NCBI GenBank assembly: GCA_000507305.1
Contig: DF239662.1
Location: 112,104 to 176,103 of the forward strand
Direction of reading: 5' to 3'
From: Breviolum minutum Mf 1.05b.01
Lineage: Eukaryota > Sar > Dinophyceae > Suessiales > Symbiodiniaceae
Length of the DNA stretch: 64,000 nt
The notes below the pieces were generated by a model. It did no database searches. It was given only the letters and a program-made list of their open reading frames with translations, and had not been told where the DNA came from. Shown here in pieces: positions 25,801 to 40,800 of this stretch. Position 1 is the stretch's first letter, and the number at the start of each line of letters is the position of its first letter. The position numbers and the translations under genes were made by a program.

Positions 25801-28800
25801 GTTGTTTTTCCGCAGGCAGCACGGTCTTCGTGGGGCCCTTTATCAAGCGTCACTTGGATGTCCAACTTGGAATGATCCTCGCTCGGCTTAGGCATCACAA
25901 TACCTGGTCACTGGGGTTTCAAATACGGTTATTGCCCCAAAGTAACTGTACTAAGTACCAAGGGGAATAAGTCCCATCCATTCAGGATGTCTTAATGAGC
26001 TGAATTTTGTTTGGCACAGGCACAGTGAGATTTCAACTTCGCGTTTGATAAGAGCCGTGCCTCCAACGGTTTGATAAGGTTTGCATGTTCTATCCTTTGG
26101 ACCCTCAATTTCCAGGATTTGGTGATCATTTTGGTATATATAGAGATGATGTATCGTGCAGTTGTTTCTTAGGTCATATTTTTCCTTGAAGAGAAACAAA
26201 TCAATGTTTGCAACATGTTTGTCTAGCAGTCTGTTCTTCAGAACCTTTGTCCACCAAAGACGTTTTGCCACTTATCAGCTGAAACAATCAAACACTGATC
26301 ACCAAAATCTTTGACGCTTCTCTTGTGTATTTTTGCCTGGTCCGCTGGTCCTGGCTGCACAAAAACCGTGGTGATGTCGTTTCTTGTTGAACCTACAAGG
26401 TGGACCGATTGGAAGTAGGTTTGATAGTTTTGATCCTTTGTAGCATAGAATGGAATTCACCATTAAATTCATGAAATCACCATTAAAAGGGCAGAGTGTT
26501 TGAAACTTGTTTGTTTCGTCTTCAGCACATCATTTTTTTGTAAATAAGGAATTCACCCGACTTTTTTTTTGAAAACAGATGGTATCATGAAAATCCCAAC
26601 AGTATATAGCCAGAAAACATGAACCTGAGAACCAGATGTGTGTGTGCGTGTTTTCTGTGTGTTTTTGTTGTCGACTGACTTTGAAGGGATACATCATACA
26701 ACTAGAACTAGCTCTATATGGGGATGGTGCGCAACCTTTGGTTGGAATTTTTGTCGGAGATTTTCCGAAAGGTGGCCTCACCGGCCCTCCACGATTTGGG
26801 GAGTCAAAAACCAGGGATGGTGATGCGCGAATCATGTTCCGGAGCTAAATGAGGAGTTCTTTTTGGAACCCCACAGAATCCTCAAAATTTGTAGTTTTAA
26901 CTGTGGTTAAATTCATATCATTAACATGTTTGCGTCTTAGATCTCGTGATTGGGGTGATTGGGGGAGCCCCAATCAAACCACCTTCAGAAAATTGCCAAC
27001 GTCATGCGTTGATCTCAATGTCAAACTCTTAGTACTGTATCATGAAAATTTAGGGCCTGCATTATGAGAGGATTATTAAGGGAAAGAAAGAGGATTATAA
27101 GAGGGTTATTAAGTGGTTGTGATGGTTAATAACCCATACATAAGGCCGGCTATTTCGTGGGGGGAAGCCGAGGTACTCCGGGATTCCCATGACTGTAAAA
27201 GATCAAGTCTCTAAAGGCTTCGAGTTCCATTAAAAAATGGGGAGGTATTTTTTTGGGGAATTTNCCACACCACCACAAAAACATAAAAGCACTACCGCAC
27301 CACCACAAAAACATCACCACACAAGCACCACCACAAAAAACACCACCACAAAACACCACCACACCACCACAAAAACACCAGCCAACCACACCACGTGAGC
27401 TGGAAAGAACGCAGGCACAAAGCCCACAGACCAAAAAAAAAATGCCCCAAAAAAAGAAAAAATTCCCAAAACAAGTCCGCACCCTTAAAAAATTCGGCCC
27501 TTCCCTCTTTTGAGGTGACGAACGGGACGATGTGGCGGCTGAAAGCTTTACCAATCTCTATGTCAAGACACTGGGCATCTAAAACAGTTGCGAGCTGACT
27601 AGTAATCATGTTTTATCCCAAGAAATTACCTCAGATGAATAATAATGATTTAGCAAAAATACATCTATGATAATGTAATTATATACTTCAGAAATCCGGC
27701 CCAATAATAAACCCGTGAAGCTTGTTGTTGTTTAGCGATCTTTGGCCCACCAATATTTTCTTGTCAGGATTGATTTGCTCTGGGCAATTCACCAAATTTT
27801 AGCTTTTCAGAACTTTTACGTGATTGGCCGTTCTATACGTCCTCTTTGTAACCGATCTGGATAAACATCAATGTATTCTCGAGAAGCATCCGAGAAAAAT
27901 AGTAGGGCTTTCCTGGAAGGCTTTCGGGGTTGATATGAGCATAACCAGTTTGCAGGGGTGAATTCGTGCCCAAGTTTCTAGCTAGTAAAACGGTGACCCG
28001 TATCATGGGGGGAAGGAAAGCTGGAATACTTGGAACAAGTTAAAGCAATGTCAAGCTACCACGAAAAATTGTCACACACACCCCATCCAAACCCATTAGG
28101 GTCAGTGATTGGGATACTAAAAGAGCTACCAAGTCTGACTCTCAGTTGCCCTTCAAGACATAGTGACAGAGTGTTTGTGTTGGAGTACTCCCTGAAACTA
28201 ACAGTTTGCACCTGAAAATTGATGGTTGGAATACGATCGTTTCCTTTTGGGATGGTGTATTTTCAGGTGTGAACTGTTAGTTTTAGTGAGTGTATATGAG
28301 TCTAAAAGAAAACGAGGTTCCCGGCACCGGTCCCTCCTTCTCATGATGTTTTTGAAGACAATCAACTTTCCTTTTTAAAATGGCCCAATTTTTCCAGGGG
28401 AAAACAAAACGTGCAAAATTTCTGGGGAAAAATGGCTCAAAATACCTGACCCGCAAAGGTTGGAGGAATTGGCCCTTGGGGCTGATTCTTACCCTTATAA
28501 ATTTGGCATAATTATAGATGGCTAACTGGGACTGTAGCCCTACTTGTAGGGGTTATAAGTTATGACTCCATTTAAAACTGCTTGGGCCCACTTGGTGTAC
28601 CGGGTTCATAAATTTGGGCAAATTTCATCGTGACGATTCTCCGCCGGGTTGGGAATTTCTCCAAATGGTGATGAAAAATAGGGGGATCCTGTTACTAGGT
28701 GATGGTTTCAAATATTTTTTATTTTCACCCCTATTTGGGAAAGATTTCCATTTGGACTAATATTTTTCAAAGGGGTTGAAACCACCAACTAGGTTACCAC

Positions 28801-31800
28801 TGATCGCGAACACCACCTCTTTGTATCATTCAAGCATCGAGGAACATGCCGGAGGATTGGGACGATGAAAAGATCACCACTGTCTTTGGCGAGTTTGGGG
28901 AGGCCTCTTGGTAGGATGTCTCAGCAATGCAATTCTTAGTAAATAGTTACAAGGTGGGTCGCTACTGGTTATAAATAGAATTATAACCCGTAAATGGCCT
29001 TATCAATAGGTAAAGTGTGATTACAACCCCCACAAGTGGACTTATAATTTCCCACTTATAACTGGCAGGGGCCCACCTGGTAGTAGCCACAAGCGGGTTG
29101 CAAACCACCTGCAGGTGGTGTATATTGAGTTGTAACCCGCTTGGTGAACCATTTACTGTACTAAGTTTCTGGGAAATCCCAGCGTGTCATTTCGGGCGAA
29201 GCAGGAACATGGTGTCTATTGGTATTTCTGAGAGATCTCCAAAATTTGCAGATGCATGTTTTGGTATACAAGCTATATCGGACAATTTTGTATGTATAAA
29301 TGTGTATATATGCCCATATATTAGATTATATGGTCCCAATATGGTCCCATGATTTTTTTCATGTATACATCTTAGAAGTGTTAGCTCGTTTTTATTTCAG
29401 ATGTAAGTAACGGAATCCCTGATTCCCAACATATCCGGAAAAAAACCAACCGATTTCGGGCGGTTGATTCACCGGCCTCCAGTGATACCACCTCCATTTC
29501 CACTTTTGGGCATCCCTATATCGACTTTGGCGACATGGTAATTATCGTACCCTAAGGATCCAGATATGTCCTAAGACAGGGATTTCCCCTGTAATCCTAT
29601 TGTTGGGATGGGAATGAGACCATCAATCCTACTCTAGGGAGGGGCCTGGATTCTTAGGAGTAGCACAACACCCCCATTGTCACTGTAGGATTTGTTTGCA
29701 GATGGTGATTTTTAGCACCTTACCTTCAAAAGATTGGAAATTGCCATCTGCAAACATATCTGTGGAACTGTTCCTAAGCACCGAATGGAAGTTGAACAAG
29801 AAAATCAAGAACGCCAACTAGCCTCCCAAAATCTAACCGTACACTCCTGAAAAAATAGGCCTTTTGCCCATAAAAGGATAGGATCGTCTTCCAATCACCA
29901 TGGCTTTCAGCGGGGAACTGTTAGTTTTAGGGAGTGTACAAGATAAGCCCCAACCAGTTATAAATGGAGCTATAAGTTATAACCCCTATAAATGTCCTTA
30001 AAAATGGTTTCACTGGGGTTATTTCACCCCTATAACTGGACATACTGTTGACGGAAGAACTCCCAAACAAATCCCAAACAACCACCTGGAATGCATGAAA
30101 CCCTGTAAATAATGGGATAAACTACCATATCAACTGGTTAGCCGGATTTCTTCCACCAAAAGTATTTCACCCTCCTTGAAAACTGGTGACTTTGAGCCCA
30201 CCACGTTGTACCCCCCAGCGCCCTCGCCCTTTCTTCACCGCTGATTTTCAGGTCGCTTCCTCGGTACTCTTGAAGACGGATGATGGCAAACGGTGTCCCG
30301 GCGAAGGGACCAACGAGTGGCGAGTTCACCCCAACGTCCTGTAGTACAAGGGTAACCCCCCAAAGGTTTGCCATCCGACATGGCCTTTTTTTTTCCCACA
30401 TGAATGATGATATGTTGAAATATTTAGCAGGTATAATATATATATATATATAGATTATGGTTTACTTGGATCATCCCATCTAATAGGTAGTTAACAACCG
30501 TGGTCAGTAAGTCCTCTAAGTAGGGTTGTTCCTCTTCCAAACGGTTTCTTTTCATGGCTTATAAACCGGGGTTACTAATTAACGAAGTGGGATGGCCCTC
30601 CAAGTAAGGTTTACCATCCCCGATGGTATCTTTTTACCCACATGAATGGGGATATTTGAAGTATTTTGCAGTTAAATTCTGGTTTACTATAGGATGAGTC
30701 TACAGGGTAGTTCTCTAGAAATTGCGATTGAGAGATATTGTTCATCGTGATTCAATCACATCATCACCTGGCATGTGCAGAAACTCCGACATCAACACCC
30801 GGGGATATTTTTCCTTTACCTCAACTGGCCAGCATCAATAGGCGATGAAGACTGAGCTGCTGACCCTTAAGGGTTCGGATTTTTTCCAAAGTTTGCCAAT
30901 ATACACCCTGGAAGAGTAACATGGAACCTACAAATCACCCATTTAGAAAGGAACATTATCTTCCAAGCCTCCATGATTATGTTCCGTGTTAATCTTCAGG
31001 GGTGTAATCCTCAACTGTTGTTTGTTTATGGCAATTTTTTTTAACGGATTCTACCATGGTGGATCACCATTTGTTCACCATCATTTGGGGAATATTTTGG
31101 TTTCCAACCACCGAACGAGCAAATCTAAGTCAATAGATAGCATTTCTGTTCTGATGTTGTGATGGTTGGTGGTATGAACATAACTAGCGGCTGGTCATGT
31201 AAAGTGTTTGATTTGGCAAAGAACTTTAAGAACATTTCTTGGGTTATGACCCACCAACTAGATAATCAATATAGAATGAACCTTTGCAGGCAAGAATTGG
31301 TTGAGGTTGGCAGTTCATTCTCTGACAGGATCCTGAAAAACACACATCCAAGTGCGGAATATTCTTGGAACACTTATAGGTGATCCCGCCTCAAAAAGGC
31401 TTACTTGAAGACAAACTGGTTGTGTTAATTTCTTGAAGACAGACTTGCTATTTTTTTAGATGCAAGCAAATGACTTAAGACAGAACACTATCAGTATCAA
31501 ATTATCAACACATGATGTGTGTTGTTTCTTCATGTATCATGTTTTAAAGTCCTTAGCCCCCCGGATAGGATTTCGTTCTGCTTGGGATCTTGTGTAACTT
31601 TTTGGGGTTTGGACCTAAGTGATTGCCATTGCGCTTTCTTCAGGTTTGCTCTTGTGAACTTCCAATCTCCAGATGCTGCCAAAGCAGCTGTGGATGCCCT
31701 TCATTTGAATCTTGGAAGCGTAGGTCACAAGGTGGCAGGCTCAAAGTCAACAGGCCTTTTTCAGTAGGGCCCAAATGAGTCCACTGATTTCGGGGTGAAA

Positions 31801-34800
31801 TAGCCACAGTGACCTATTTTGTAAGGTCCATTTATAGGGGCCCCCAGTTCACCTCATTTATAACGATCGGTTCGGGAGTTTCCCACCAGCTTGGGGAAGT
31901 CGCTGAAACATCTTCGCCATCTCCCAAACAGCCAGCTGGAAATTTCCAGGTGAATCTTAGGGAAGGTATAGAAACGTATAGCCGGGTCCCTACTGTGGAA
32001 GATATCCTGCAACAGTTCATAGGGTAAATGTAACTACCATTATCTGCAGGGTTTCATACATCTCAGGTGGTGCAGGATTTCAGCCATCAACAACATGAAA
32101 CCACCGAGATGCTTTGTTGCCAGTCCTCAAATGCTGCTCAAAGGTTTGGAAAGCTACCATCCAGATCCACCCTACGCGTTTCGTAACTGTACTGACATGT
32201 GATTCAGTAGCAGTGTTACCCTCCGGAAAACTAAGATGTCTTCTTTTCTAAAAACAGAACCATTTCAAAAGGAAGGTAGTCTTCCAAGCATCATTTTTTC
32301 ATGGGCGAGCTGCTAGTTTTCAGGAGAGTAAGTTAACAAACAGTTGCAAGATGTTGGATGAAGCAATGTGTTTCTTCTTCAGGTTCTATCCTGATATTGT
32401 TTTTTTGTTGTGAAAATGATGATGGCCCGGTGGCCCCCTAAATCCGCTGAGAAATCCCTCTAGCCTTCAAACATTACTTCTTCTCAAGCACGATTCTCGG
32501 GGAATGTTTCCATTTTCACAAACATGTTTGAGATACCCACAAACAATTGGTAATGTTGGGATGTATGAAACCCTGTAAATAATCGGAAAAAATACCGTTC
32601 CCTCAACTGGTGCAGGATCTTTTCCATCAACAGTATCACAAAGAAAGTCGATCAATTAAATCATGAACAGCTGCTGTTGCCACCTTTGAAGCCAAGAGAG
32701 TCATTTTTGACACCGAGGAAAGATATGCGGGCTCCAGAGGAGAAGGCCAAAATGGAAGCAGAGGTGCTGCGGGTGGCGATTGGTTGTGGTGCTAAGTTGC
32801 TAATATCCTTAAAGTTAAACCAATATTCAATTTACAAACCTATAGAAGTGTACTTGTTTACCCTTTAACTGCACTTCTGTAAACTAACATAGCTGGCTGG
32901 AAAATGGACCCGGATTGAAGATCTATTTCCTATTATAAAAAATGGGGATACTCCAGCCTGCTATGTTAGTTTACCAGAGGGTAACATGATTCCGAAACTA
33001 AAATTATACAGAATGGGGTACATAAGAATGAATCTCACCTCTAATGTGTCTATATACATGTAATTGCCAAACCTTATCAAAACCTTTATCAAAACCCTGC
33101 AAAACGATAGGGGACTCACTAAATTGCCGATGATTATGGAGGCAAACAACAATTTTCAACAACACCCCATGCTTGTATATTCTATTACTATACAGAATTT
33201 CGTACATAAGAATGGATTTCAGGTGCAATGCTTCTCTTGTGATCTCGTGTGCCCATGTGTGTGTCGAATCAACCATCCTTTCATTGATTGATAGATTCAT
33301 TCATTCATTCATATTTATTTATTATTTATTTACCCTTAGAATCCAGGCCCTTCCCTAGAGTAGGATTGATGGTCTCATTCCCATCCCAACAATAGGATTA
33401 CACGGGAAATCCCTGTCTTAGGACATATCTGGATCCTTAGGGGTATTTATTCAGCCATGCAGCAGGTTTTTGATGTGCATTGATTCCCAAAAATGACATT
33501 GCTGCAATACTTGCGGTGATGCAAGTAGACATGCAGTAATCATGCACATCTCCGATTTGCACGTAAAACATGCCAAATATTTGTCCGCAAACAAAAACAG
33601 GGACTCACTAATTGTGCGAACATAGTCTTTGGGATGACCACTAATTTTGATGGCACCTCATATACATTCATATATCACACAATGTAACGTTATGTATGTA
33701 TGTAACATTCTGTTGATGGAAGAATTCCTGCACCAGTTGATATGGTGAAAAATCCCATTACTTCCAAGGGTTTATAAATCCCAGGTGGTTAGCCGGATTT
33801 CTTCCATCAATAGTATTATGTGGAATATGAAGATGTGTACTTCTATTACTTCCGTTATTTTGTTGCATATATTTCTATCCACATGTGTCTTTTGAAGGCG
33901 CTCGCGTTTTAACCGTATAGAAGGATCGTCTTCGACCAAGAAAGCTGAACATGCAATTTGTATTTCGCTCTAGGGTTGGTACTATCTTGGCAAGCACTCT
34001 CTAGATTCAGATTTATAGACTTGAGCAATGAAAAAAACCCTGGTTGGTCGGGTTATGTAGGGGATTAGATACTACCCAGGTATGTGGGGATTATAGTAAA
34101 CCACTATAAGGATCCCTATTCAACAACCAGTATCATGGAATGTCAGAAGTTTTTTGGCTTTCGTGTCTCACGTATTTGATTCTAGATAAAAAGGTGACAT
34201 GTTGTGGGACTTTGCTCTTCTCTAATCACAATGTGTGTGTGTGTGTGTGGTTACAACCATGATTTTCAACCCCTGTAAGTTGGTTGATCAGTCCCCTAAA
34301 TAGGGTTATAAGTTACAACCCAATTTACTGATTATATAGTTGCTAACTTCCATATAACCCAACTTACTAATTAGTTACTACCTTCCATGTACACCCTAGT
34401 ATGTTTGTGTCTTTTTTGTTGGGCATTCCTTCACTTATTCAGCTGCCATCAGTGAGCTGGTAAATCAGTCCAGGAGGGCGATGAGAAGGAAGCCAAGGAG
34501 GAGAAAGAAGATGTTTCCTGGCTGCATGAAACCCGGGCAGATTGAGCAATGAAAAAAATCCTGGTTGGTTGAGTTACAAGGTGGGGGGTCAACAAAAACA
34601 AGGTGGGGGGTTAAAAAAACAGGTTACCCTTGAGATATAGGGGATTGTACTACCCATTTTGATAGGGATATAATGAACCATGATAAGGTTCCCTATTAAA
34701 AGATAGCAGAATGGAAAGTAAGAGATGTAAGAGGGAGGTCATATAGCGGGGCAGTTCTAGAAATACTACACATTACCTATATAGGATCCATGGGAATGGT

Positions 34801-37800
34801 ATATGTATCTACTAATCAACCAAATGTAGGTAGATACAACGTAAATGGATATTATTGTCCCTGTGTTAGAGGATAAAACTCATCGACCCCAATTCCGTAT
34901 GGTTTTTTTGTATCCATTATTACATTATTATAAGGATTTCCTATCAATGGTGGGATGACCATCCTTAATATAAGGAGTTTAGACCCTGGCGCATATAACG
35001 AGGTTATATAGTACTATATGAACAGGGATTTATGGTATCCCTTGTACATTAATCAGGAACTGGAATGTGACAAAGGAATCCTTCCTGAAATCAGCCAATA
35101 CAATGTAAAGAAGTGGATGTACGACCTTTACACAATTCCTCCTGTTTTGTTGTGTGAATATAAACAAAAAAGCAGTTTTCCCTCCCTTGGTGACAAAAGA
35201 CGAAGCCTGTTGTCGAGCTATGAGAATGGCCAGGGGAAACGTGGTACTGGAACTAAGAAACAAAGACACTACCCTGTCTTTGCATGTCTTTTTCATATTC
35301 CAACAAAAGGATTGGATTGGGCATGTGATCCAAAAGTAACTGGGAAGGATTCCGGCTGAATTCAGTCATTGCCATCATCATAATAACAGTGGTTGTGATG
35401 AGCGATCCGATAGATAATAAGAGAAAAGAGAAAAGAAAGAGAGGGAGAAAGTAGAAAGAGTCAGAGGATTTTACAGTTCCATATCTTGCCCTTCCCCACA
35501 CAGCTCCATGGTTAAGAGGAAGGGACTTACTGTATACACTGAATCATGGGTGATTCTGCGAGCAAAGGGATCTTGATACTTTTTTTGCTGAGGCATCTTA
35601 GCCTCCTTGACCTCACACTTCATACAATTAGTGGTGAAATATACCTAACTTTACCCGGATATAGCATATCATCCATACATTGGTCTGTACTCATGCCATT
35701 ATTTTTAATCTGAATTGTTGCATCTTGATCTTCGGCCACAACTTTCCATGCTTCACATTGTCTTGTGTATGAGATATGAAAAAAAACAACAATATTACGC
35801 ATCATAATCAGAAAAAAAATATAACCCTTCCTTTTGAAGCATCTGTTTTTGGTTGACTTGGCTTGTTCATATATACCTTGATTCACCTTCCCTCCATGTG
35901 TCAACCTGCCCTTTCCCCGTTGTTTCTCCCAGGCGGCCAAAGTTGAATCCAAAGAGCCACCATCGTATCTCCTCTACGTGCAACGTGCCCAGAGCCGCGC
36001 CGAACGCAAGGCGGCACTGGAAGAGGAACGGAGTTGCCTGGCGCACCAACGCGGGGAACGCGGCCAGTTACAAGGGGAGGTTTCAGGGAGAAATGGCAAA
36101 AATAAAACATGATTCAAAAAAAAACAATTGCTAGGTGGTGGTTTCAAAGATTTTTTGAATGTTCATCCCTATTTGGGGGAAGATTCGCATTTTGACTCAT
36201 ATTTTTCAGATGGCTTGAAAACACCAACTAGAAAATCAGTACTCAGTATACTGTACTTGTGGGATTTGTTTGTTTTTTTTTAAGGAACTCATGATTTATA
36301 GTTTTACAACCACCAAATTATTTGGGAGTTTAAAACGTGATATTTCTCAGCTGAGTCGAAAGAAAGGGGGTTACAACCAGTCGAAATCACGTCGTGAAAT
36401 CAGTCCTCCAAGTAGGCAGCATCACTGCATCACCCATCTTATGATCAGGATCGTTAGATCGATTCCAGCATGACAGCCTTGCAATATCGTCCTCTGTTTT
36501 TTCCAATGTAATATAGGCATTGACTCAACTACAAATGATGTCAGTTGCAAGACTAGAGGGCAATGACATTGGGCTGCTATTGACTTAGTAGCTGGATATA
36601 GATCAATCAGCAGTCGTTTCCCACCAAAAACAACGTTTAAAAACAATTTGTTTATGGAGAAAATTCAAAGTTGTTCAAAAAGAATACCAAAAATAGCCGG
36701 TGTTTTTTTCAGGATTTTAAGAACTTACCAACATCACTTTGGACCTGCGCATAGGTCCAAGGTCATGGGATTACAGAACCATTTCTTAATAATATGAAGG
36801 GTTGGGTTCATCCAACAAAACCTCCGTACACCTGAGTGCAGCTGAGATTCACCGGCTTGGTTCATTGAGGGCAGTCACAATTCCCCAAAACTAACAGTTC
36901 GCCCCTGAAAATAGGCCGAAACCCAAAAGGAAAGGTTCGTATTCCAGTCCCATCCATTTGCAGGGGCGTTAAAATGTTAGTTTCAGGGAGGGTAACCCAT
37001 AGAATCCATGGGGCTGGTATATTTACCTACTACTTTACCATAAAAATCAACCATTCAATGTAGGCAAATATACCATATATGGATTCTATATGTGTGGTAT
37101 ATCAACACACACAGCTTCTTTCTGGTAACTTTCGGTTTCAGCCCACCTGTTTGACCGCCCAACTCCCTAAGGACGGCGAAACCAAGCCAAAGGCGAAAGC
37201 AAAGGCTGCCGGTGCCAAAGTTGTTGACCAAAAAACGGGGTCCCAAACCGTGTTTTTTTTCACAAAAAAAAACACGGGAGGATTTTATAGGTACACTTGA
37301 GCAATGAAAAAAGGGGCCCCTGGTTGTTTAGGGTTTTTTGGAGGATGAAATACTACCCAGGTATATAGGGATTATAATAAACCATTATAAGGATCCCTAT
37401 TAACCAACCAGTATAATGGAAAGCAATAAGTTGTTTTTTTCGTGGCTCAATCTAGGTGGTGGTTTCAATCAAATATTTCTCATGCTCACCCCTACCTGGG
37501 GAAGATTTTTCAATGTGACAACGCGTAATATTTTTTCCATTGGGTTGAAAAGCCACCAACTAGTTATTGAAAGATGTGTGTTTATCTATATACAGTTTAT
37601 TCATATGGTAGATACAGCAATACTTGTTCTTAGACTGTACTTACTAGATAATAGTTGTTGATGAACCATCATTACCAGTATGATATAACTCATATAGTAT
37701 AGCATATCTTTATGAGTTAAATGTGTTATGCAAGAAGTCGGTCACATTGATGGTTGGTCACCGGCCAGGCAAATCAGGGATCCGAATATGACGCCTGGCC

Positions 37801-40800
37801 TGCAATTTTGTGTCTTCCAAAAAGGGTGGACTTGGGGATAACATCGGTGGACTTGGGGATAAAATGGTATATTTGCCTACATTGAATGGTTGATTTTTAT
37901 GGTAAAGTAGTAGGTAAATATACCATACATGGATTCTATGGGTTACCCTCCCTGAAACTAACATGACATTGGCAAAGGAAGATGATTCATTTCCCTATTG
38001 GGTTGCGGCCTATTTTCAGGGGTGAGCTGTTAGTTTTAGGGAGTGTAAAAGGTGGGTAACAAGGTGGGCCCCTACTTGGAGGATTAGATCCATTTAGGTT
38101 CAGTGGTTAATAACCGTGGTTTTCTCGTAAGTCCCCAATTCCTGGGGGTATATATTCTCCAAATGGCCGAACTTCATGGCTTATAAATGGGGGTGGTTCC
38201 TAACCACTTACAAGTCCTGGGATGATCCACCAAGTACTGTTCCAGTTGTAAGTAGGGGCCCAAATAAGTCCACTAAAAAACCGGGGGAAAAAATAACCAG
38301 GGGCCCTATTGCACCCCTTTTTTTGAACGATCGTTTCGCGGCCTTCCTATTGTGGGTCGTTTGTTGTTTCTTGTTGAATGTTCGACTCCTTAATTTAGCC
38401 ACTTTTGGAAAATTCACAGTAATCAAATATGTATAGATCTTAAATCATTGGGTAAAGATGATCTATATAGTAGTACAATATACTTATAAATTGGGTTTAT
38501 GTAGTTTGGCAAATCTAAGGTACGCAAAGTCTGTGCTTCCGAATAGGTACGCTGTGCCCTTTCGCACCAAACTCAGGCATCCGCAATTTGGCGGAAGAGG
38601 TCACGGCCGATCAGTTGCGGGAGTCCCTCGGTATGGTGTGAAGTTCTATTTGCTTTGGGTGGATGAGGACGAGAAGCAGAGTGCCATCATTTCCCATACC
38701 ATCCATGTATGGTATATTTACCTACATTTGGTTGATTTTTATGGTAAATGTAGGTATATATATATATATATACCATACATGGATCCTATGGGTTTTGTTT
38801 TAATTGTTTGCGCAGATTTTCTTGGATTTCTTTGAGGTGACTTTTTTCCCGACTGTACCATGGTAAATCAAACAGTGTTCACCACTAGTTTGGGATAATG
38901 TGTTTTTTTCTTTTCCCAAGCATCGGACATGCAATTCCAAATTATATGTGTGTTTATTTGTGGACATTGGATGATCATGCAGTGTTTTATGGGAAGGTAG
39001 GACTCAGGGCCCCCAAAATGGCTGGATTGAATTCAGCTGATCAACTACTCGGAGGCTTTGTTCCATAACTTGGTTTTTCTTTTTAGGTGATCACCAGCTG
39101 ATGAATCTCATGCTGTGCCAGCGAATCAAATCAATATGCACGTGAATTTCAGGTGAATATCATGAACTCCTTGGATGTGTTTTTTGGGGTGACTTTTTAC
39201 GGATTGGGATCCCATGGGATGAAAATCATCATCCAAACTCACCCACCTTTGTTGGGAGAATATCTTAACGTCACTTTTTTCCATCCGCATCGATTTTCGA
39301 GTCGCAAATCCAAGTTCCAAAGTTGAAAAAGTTTCTTGACTCACGAAGGGCTGGGAGTTTGGGAGATCCAAGGAATACTATTATTTTGTTTATTTACCTA
39401 TATACATGTGTCATTGATTATCATACATAAAATCAACCTTAAATATAGGTATATTATACTGGTAACATATACATTGTACATGGATCCATTTTTTGCGTTG
39501 TTTTTCAATACATCTTAAGGTCGTCGTTTTTTTGGATTTCCGTCCTCAATTAAACGCCAAGGCTTTTCGAACCTTTTGGCGAGCTGAGCGCAGAAACTCG
39601 GCATCAAAAAATCGATGAAGGTCTGCCAGCGGAGATTTTGTTAATCGTCCTTTTCGAATGTTAAACCCATACCAACAGCTTATCTCCATCAAGAATTAAA
39701 TGGGACCTTACCAACGGACCTCTAAGTAAGTTGCTAGAGCTACTAGATACTCAGGTTTAGGGGTCCGTTCAGTGGGTCATGTTGCAGATTTCTTGGAGAA
39801 GTGTTAATTCGAATGTTACAGTAAATGATAAACACTCACCGAAGTTCAACATGTTTACCTCTGAAAAAATGATGATTGGAAGACGAATTGATCCTTTCCT
39901 TTTGGGGGGATTGCCTGATTGCCTATTTTTAGGGGCGAAAAATTCAAACTTCCAGGAATAGTTGTTGGCACCAAGCTACGTCACTAAAAGTGTTGGTACC
40001 TAAAAATGGAGCCCCTAGTGGGTCACGATCCATGTAGACTGGCTGGCAGTGGGTAGGGGTATAGACCCAAGATTGAAGATGTGTACATATCACATATTTC
40101 CGATTTCATAAAGAGCAAACAGTGGGAGGGCACGATCAAAATAGTGACTGGTAGTGTCAAATAAGCAAAGAAAACACATGCTGACAATACAGCGCAAATA
40201 GCAGGGGCAGCATTGATGTTGTTGGGAAGCAATCCTGCAGCAATTGAGACAAAGTCCTGGGTTCACCAGGCGAGATACTCTAGATCAAACAGCAGCATTT
40301 CTTCGATCAAAAGTAGGACTCAAGAGTTTTTCTCCCAAAGAACTACCGGAGACCTTTGGACCCCAAAACCATGAAAAATGAAGGGTTTAGTTTTAGGCCC
40401 TATAAATATATGGGTCATAACCCCTCAAAATGAAGGTTGTGGGTTCCTATGACATTTTGTGTTTTACACGGCTAAGGTGATTTTGAAGTGCGATGAAGAA
40501 ACGCAGAAACACCGTGGTGTCGGCTTCGTTGTGTACCTCGGACTGAGCAAGACAAGTCAACAGTATCAAGGATGAATGTCATCAGTTTCCAAGCTTTTTA
40601 CTTGAGCAATGAAACAAGGGCCCCTGGTTGTTTAGGGTATTTAGGGGATTATAATGGAAAGTAAGAGTTTTTTTTCATGGCTCACTTGAATAGGTTCCAT
40701 TTGCAATAGCAAATTGGATCTCTTTTTCGGAGTACTGGTGGCTACTCTCCTGGGAACGATTACATATCCCCGAACAAAGGCACTTTGAGTCGATGACTTT

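Noticed and set aside
27150-27609. ORFs of 105-134 codons on - across 27.2-27.6 kb
   Set aside because: They are antisense to exon 12 and the CACCACAAAAA tract, with repeat-driven Trp/Cys/Val composition.
35018-35359. 113-codon ORF in intron 17
   Set aside because: No family resemblance, no flanking splice layout fitting the gene, and an opposite-strand frame is equally open.
38458-38835. 125-codon ORF over exon 20
   Set aside because: It reads a different frame from the RRM4 text IRNLAEEVTADQLR and runs into a family E element. Only the exon 20 frame fits the gene.
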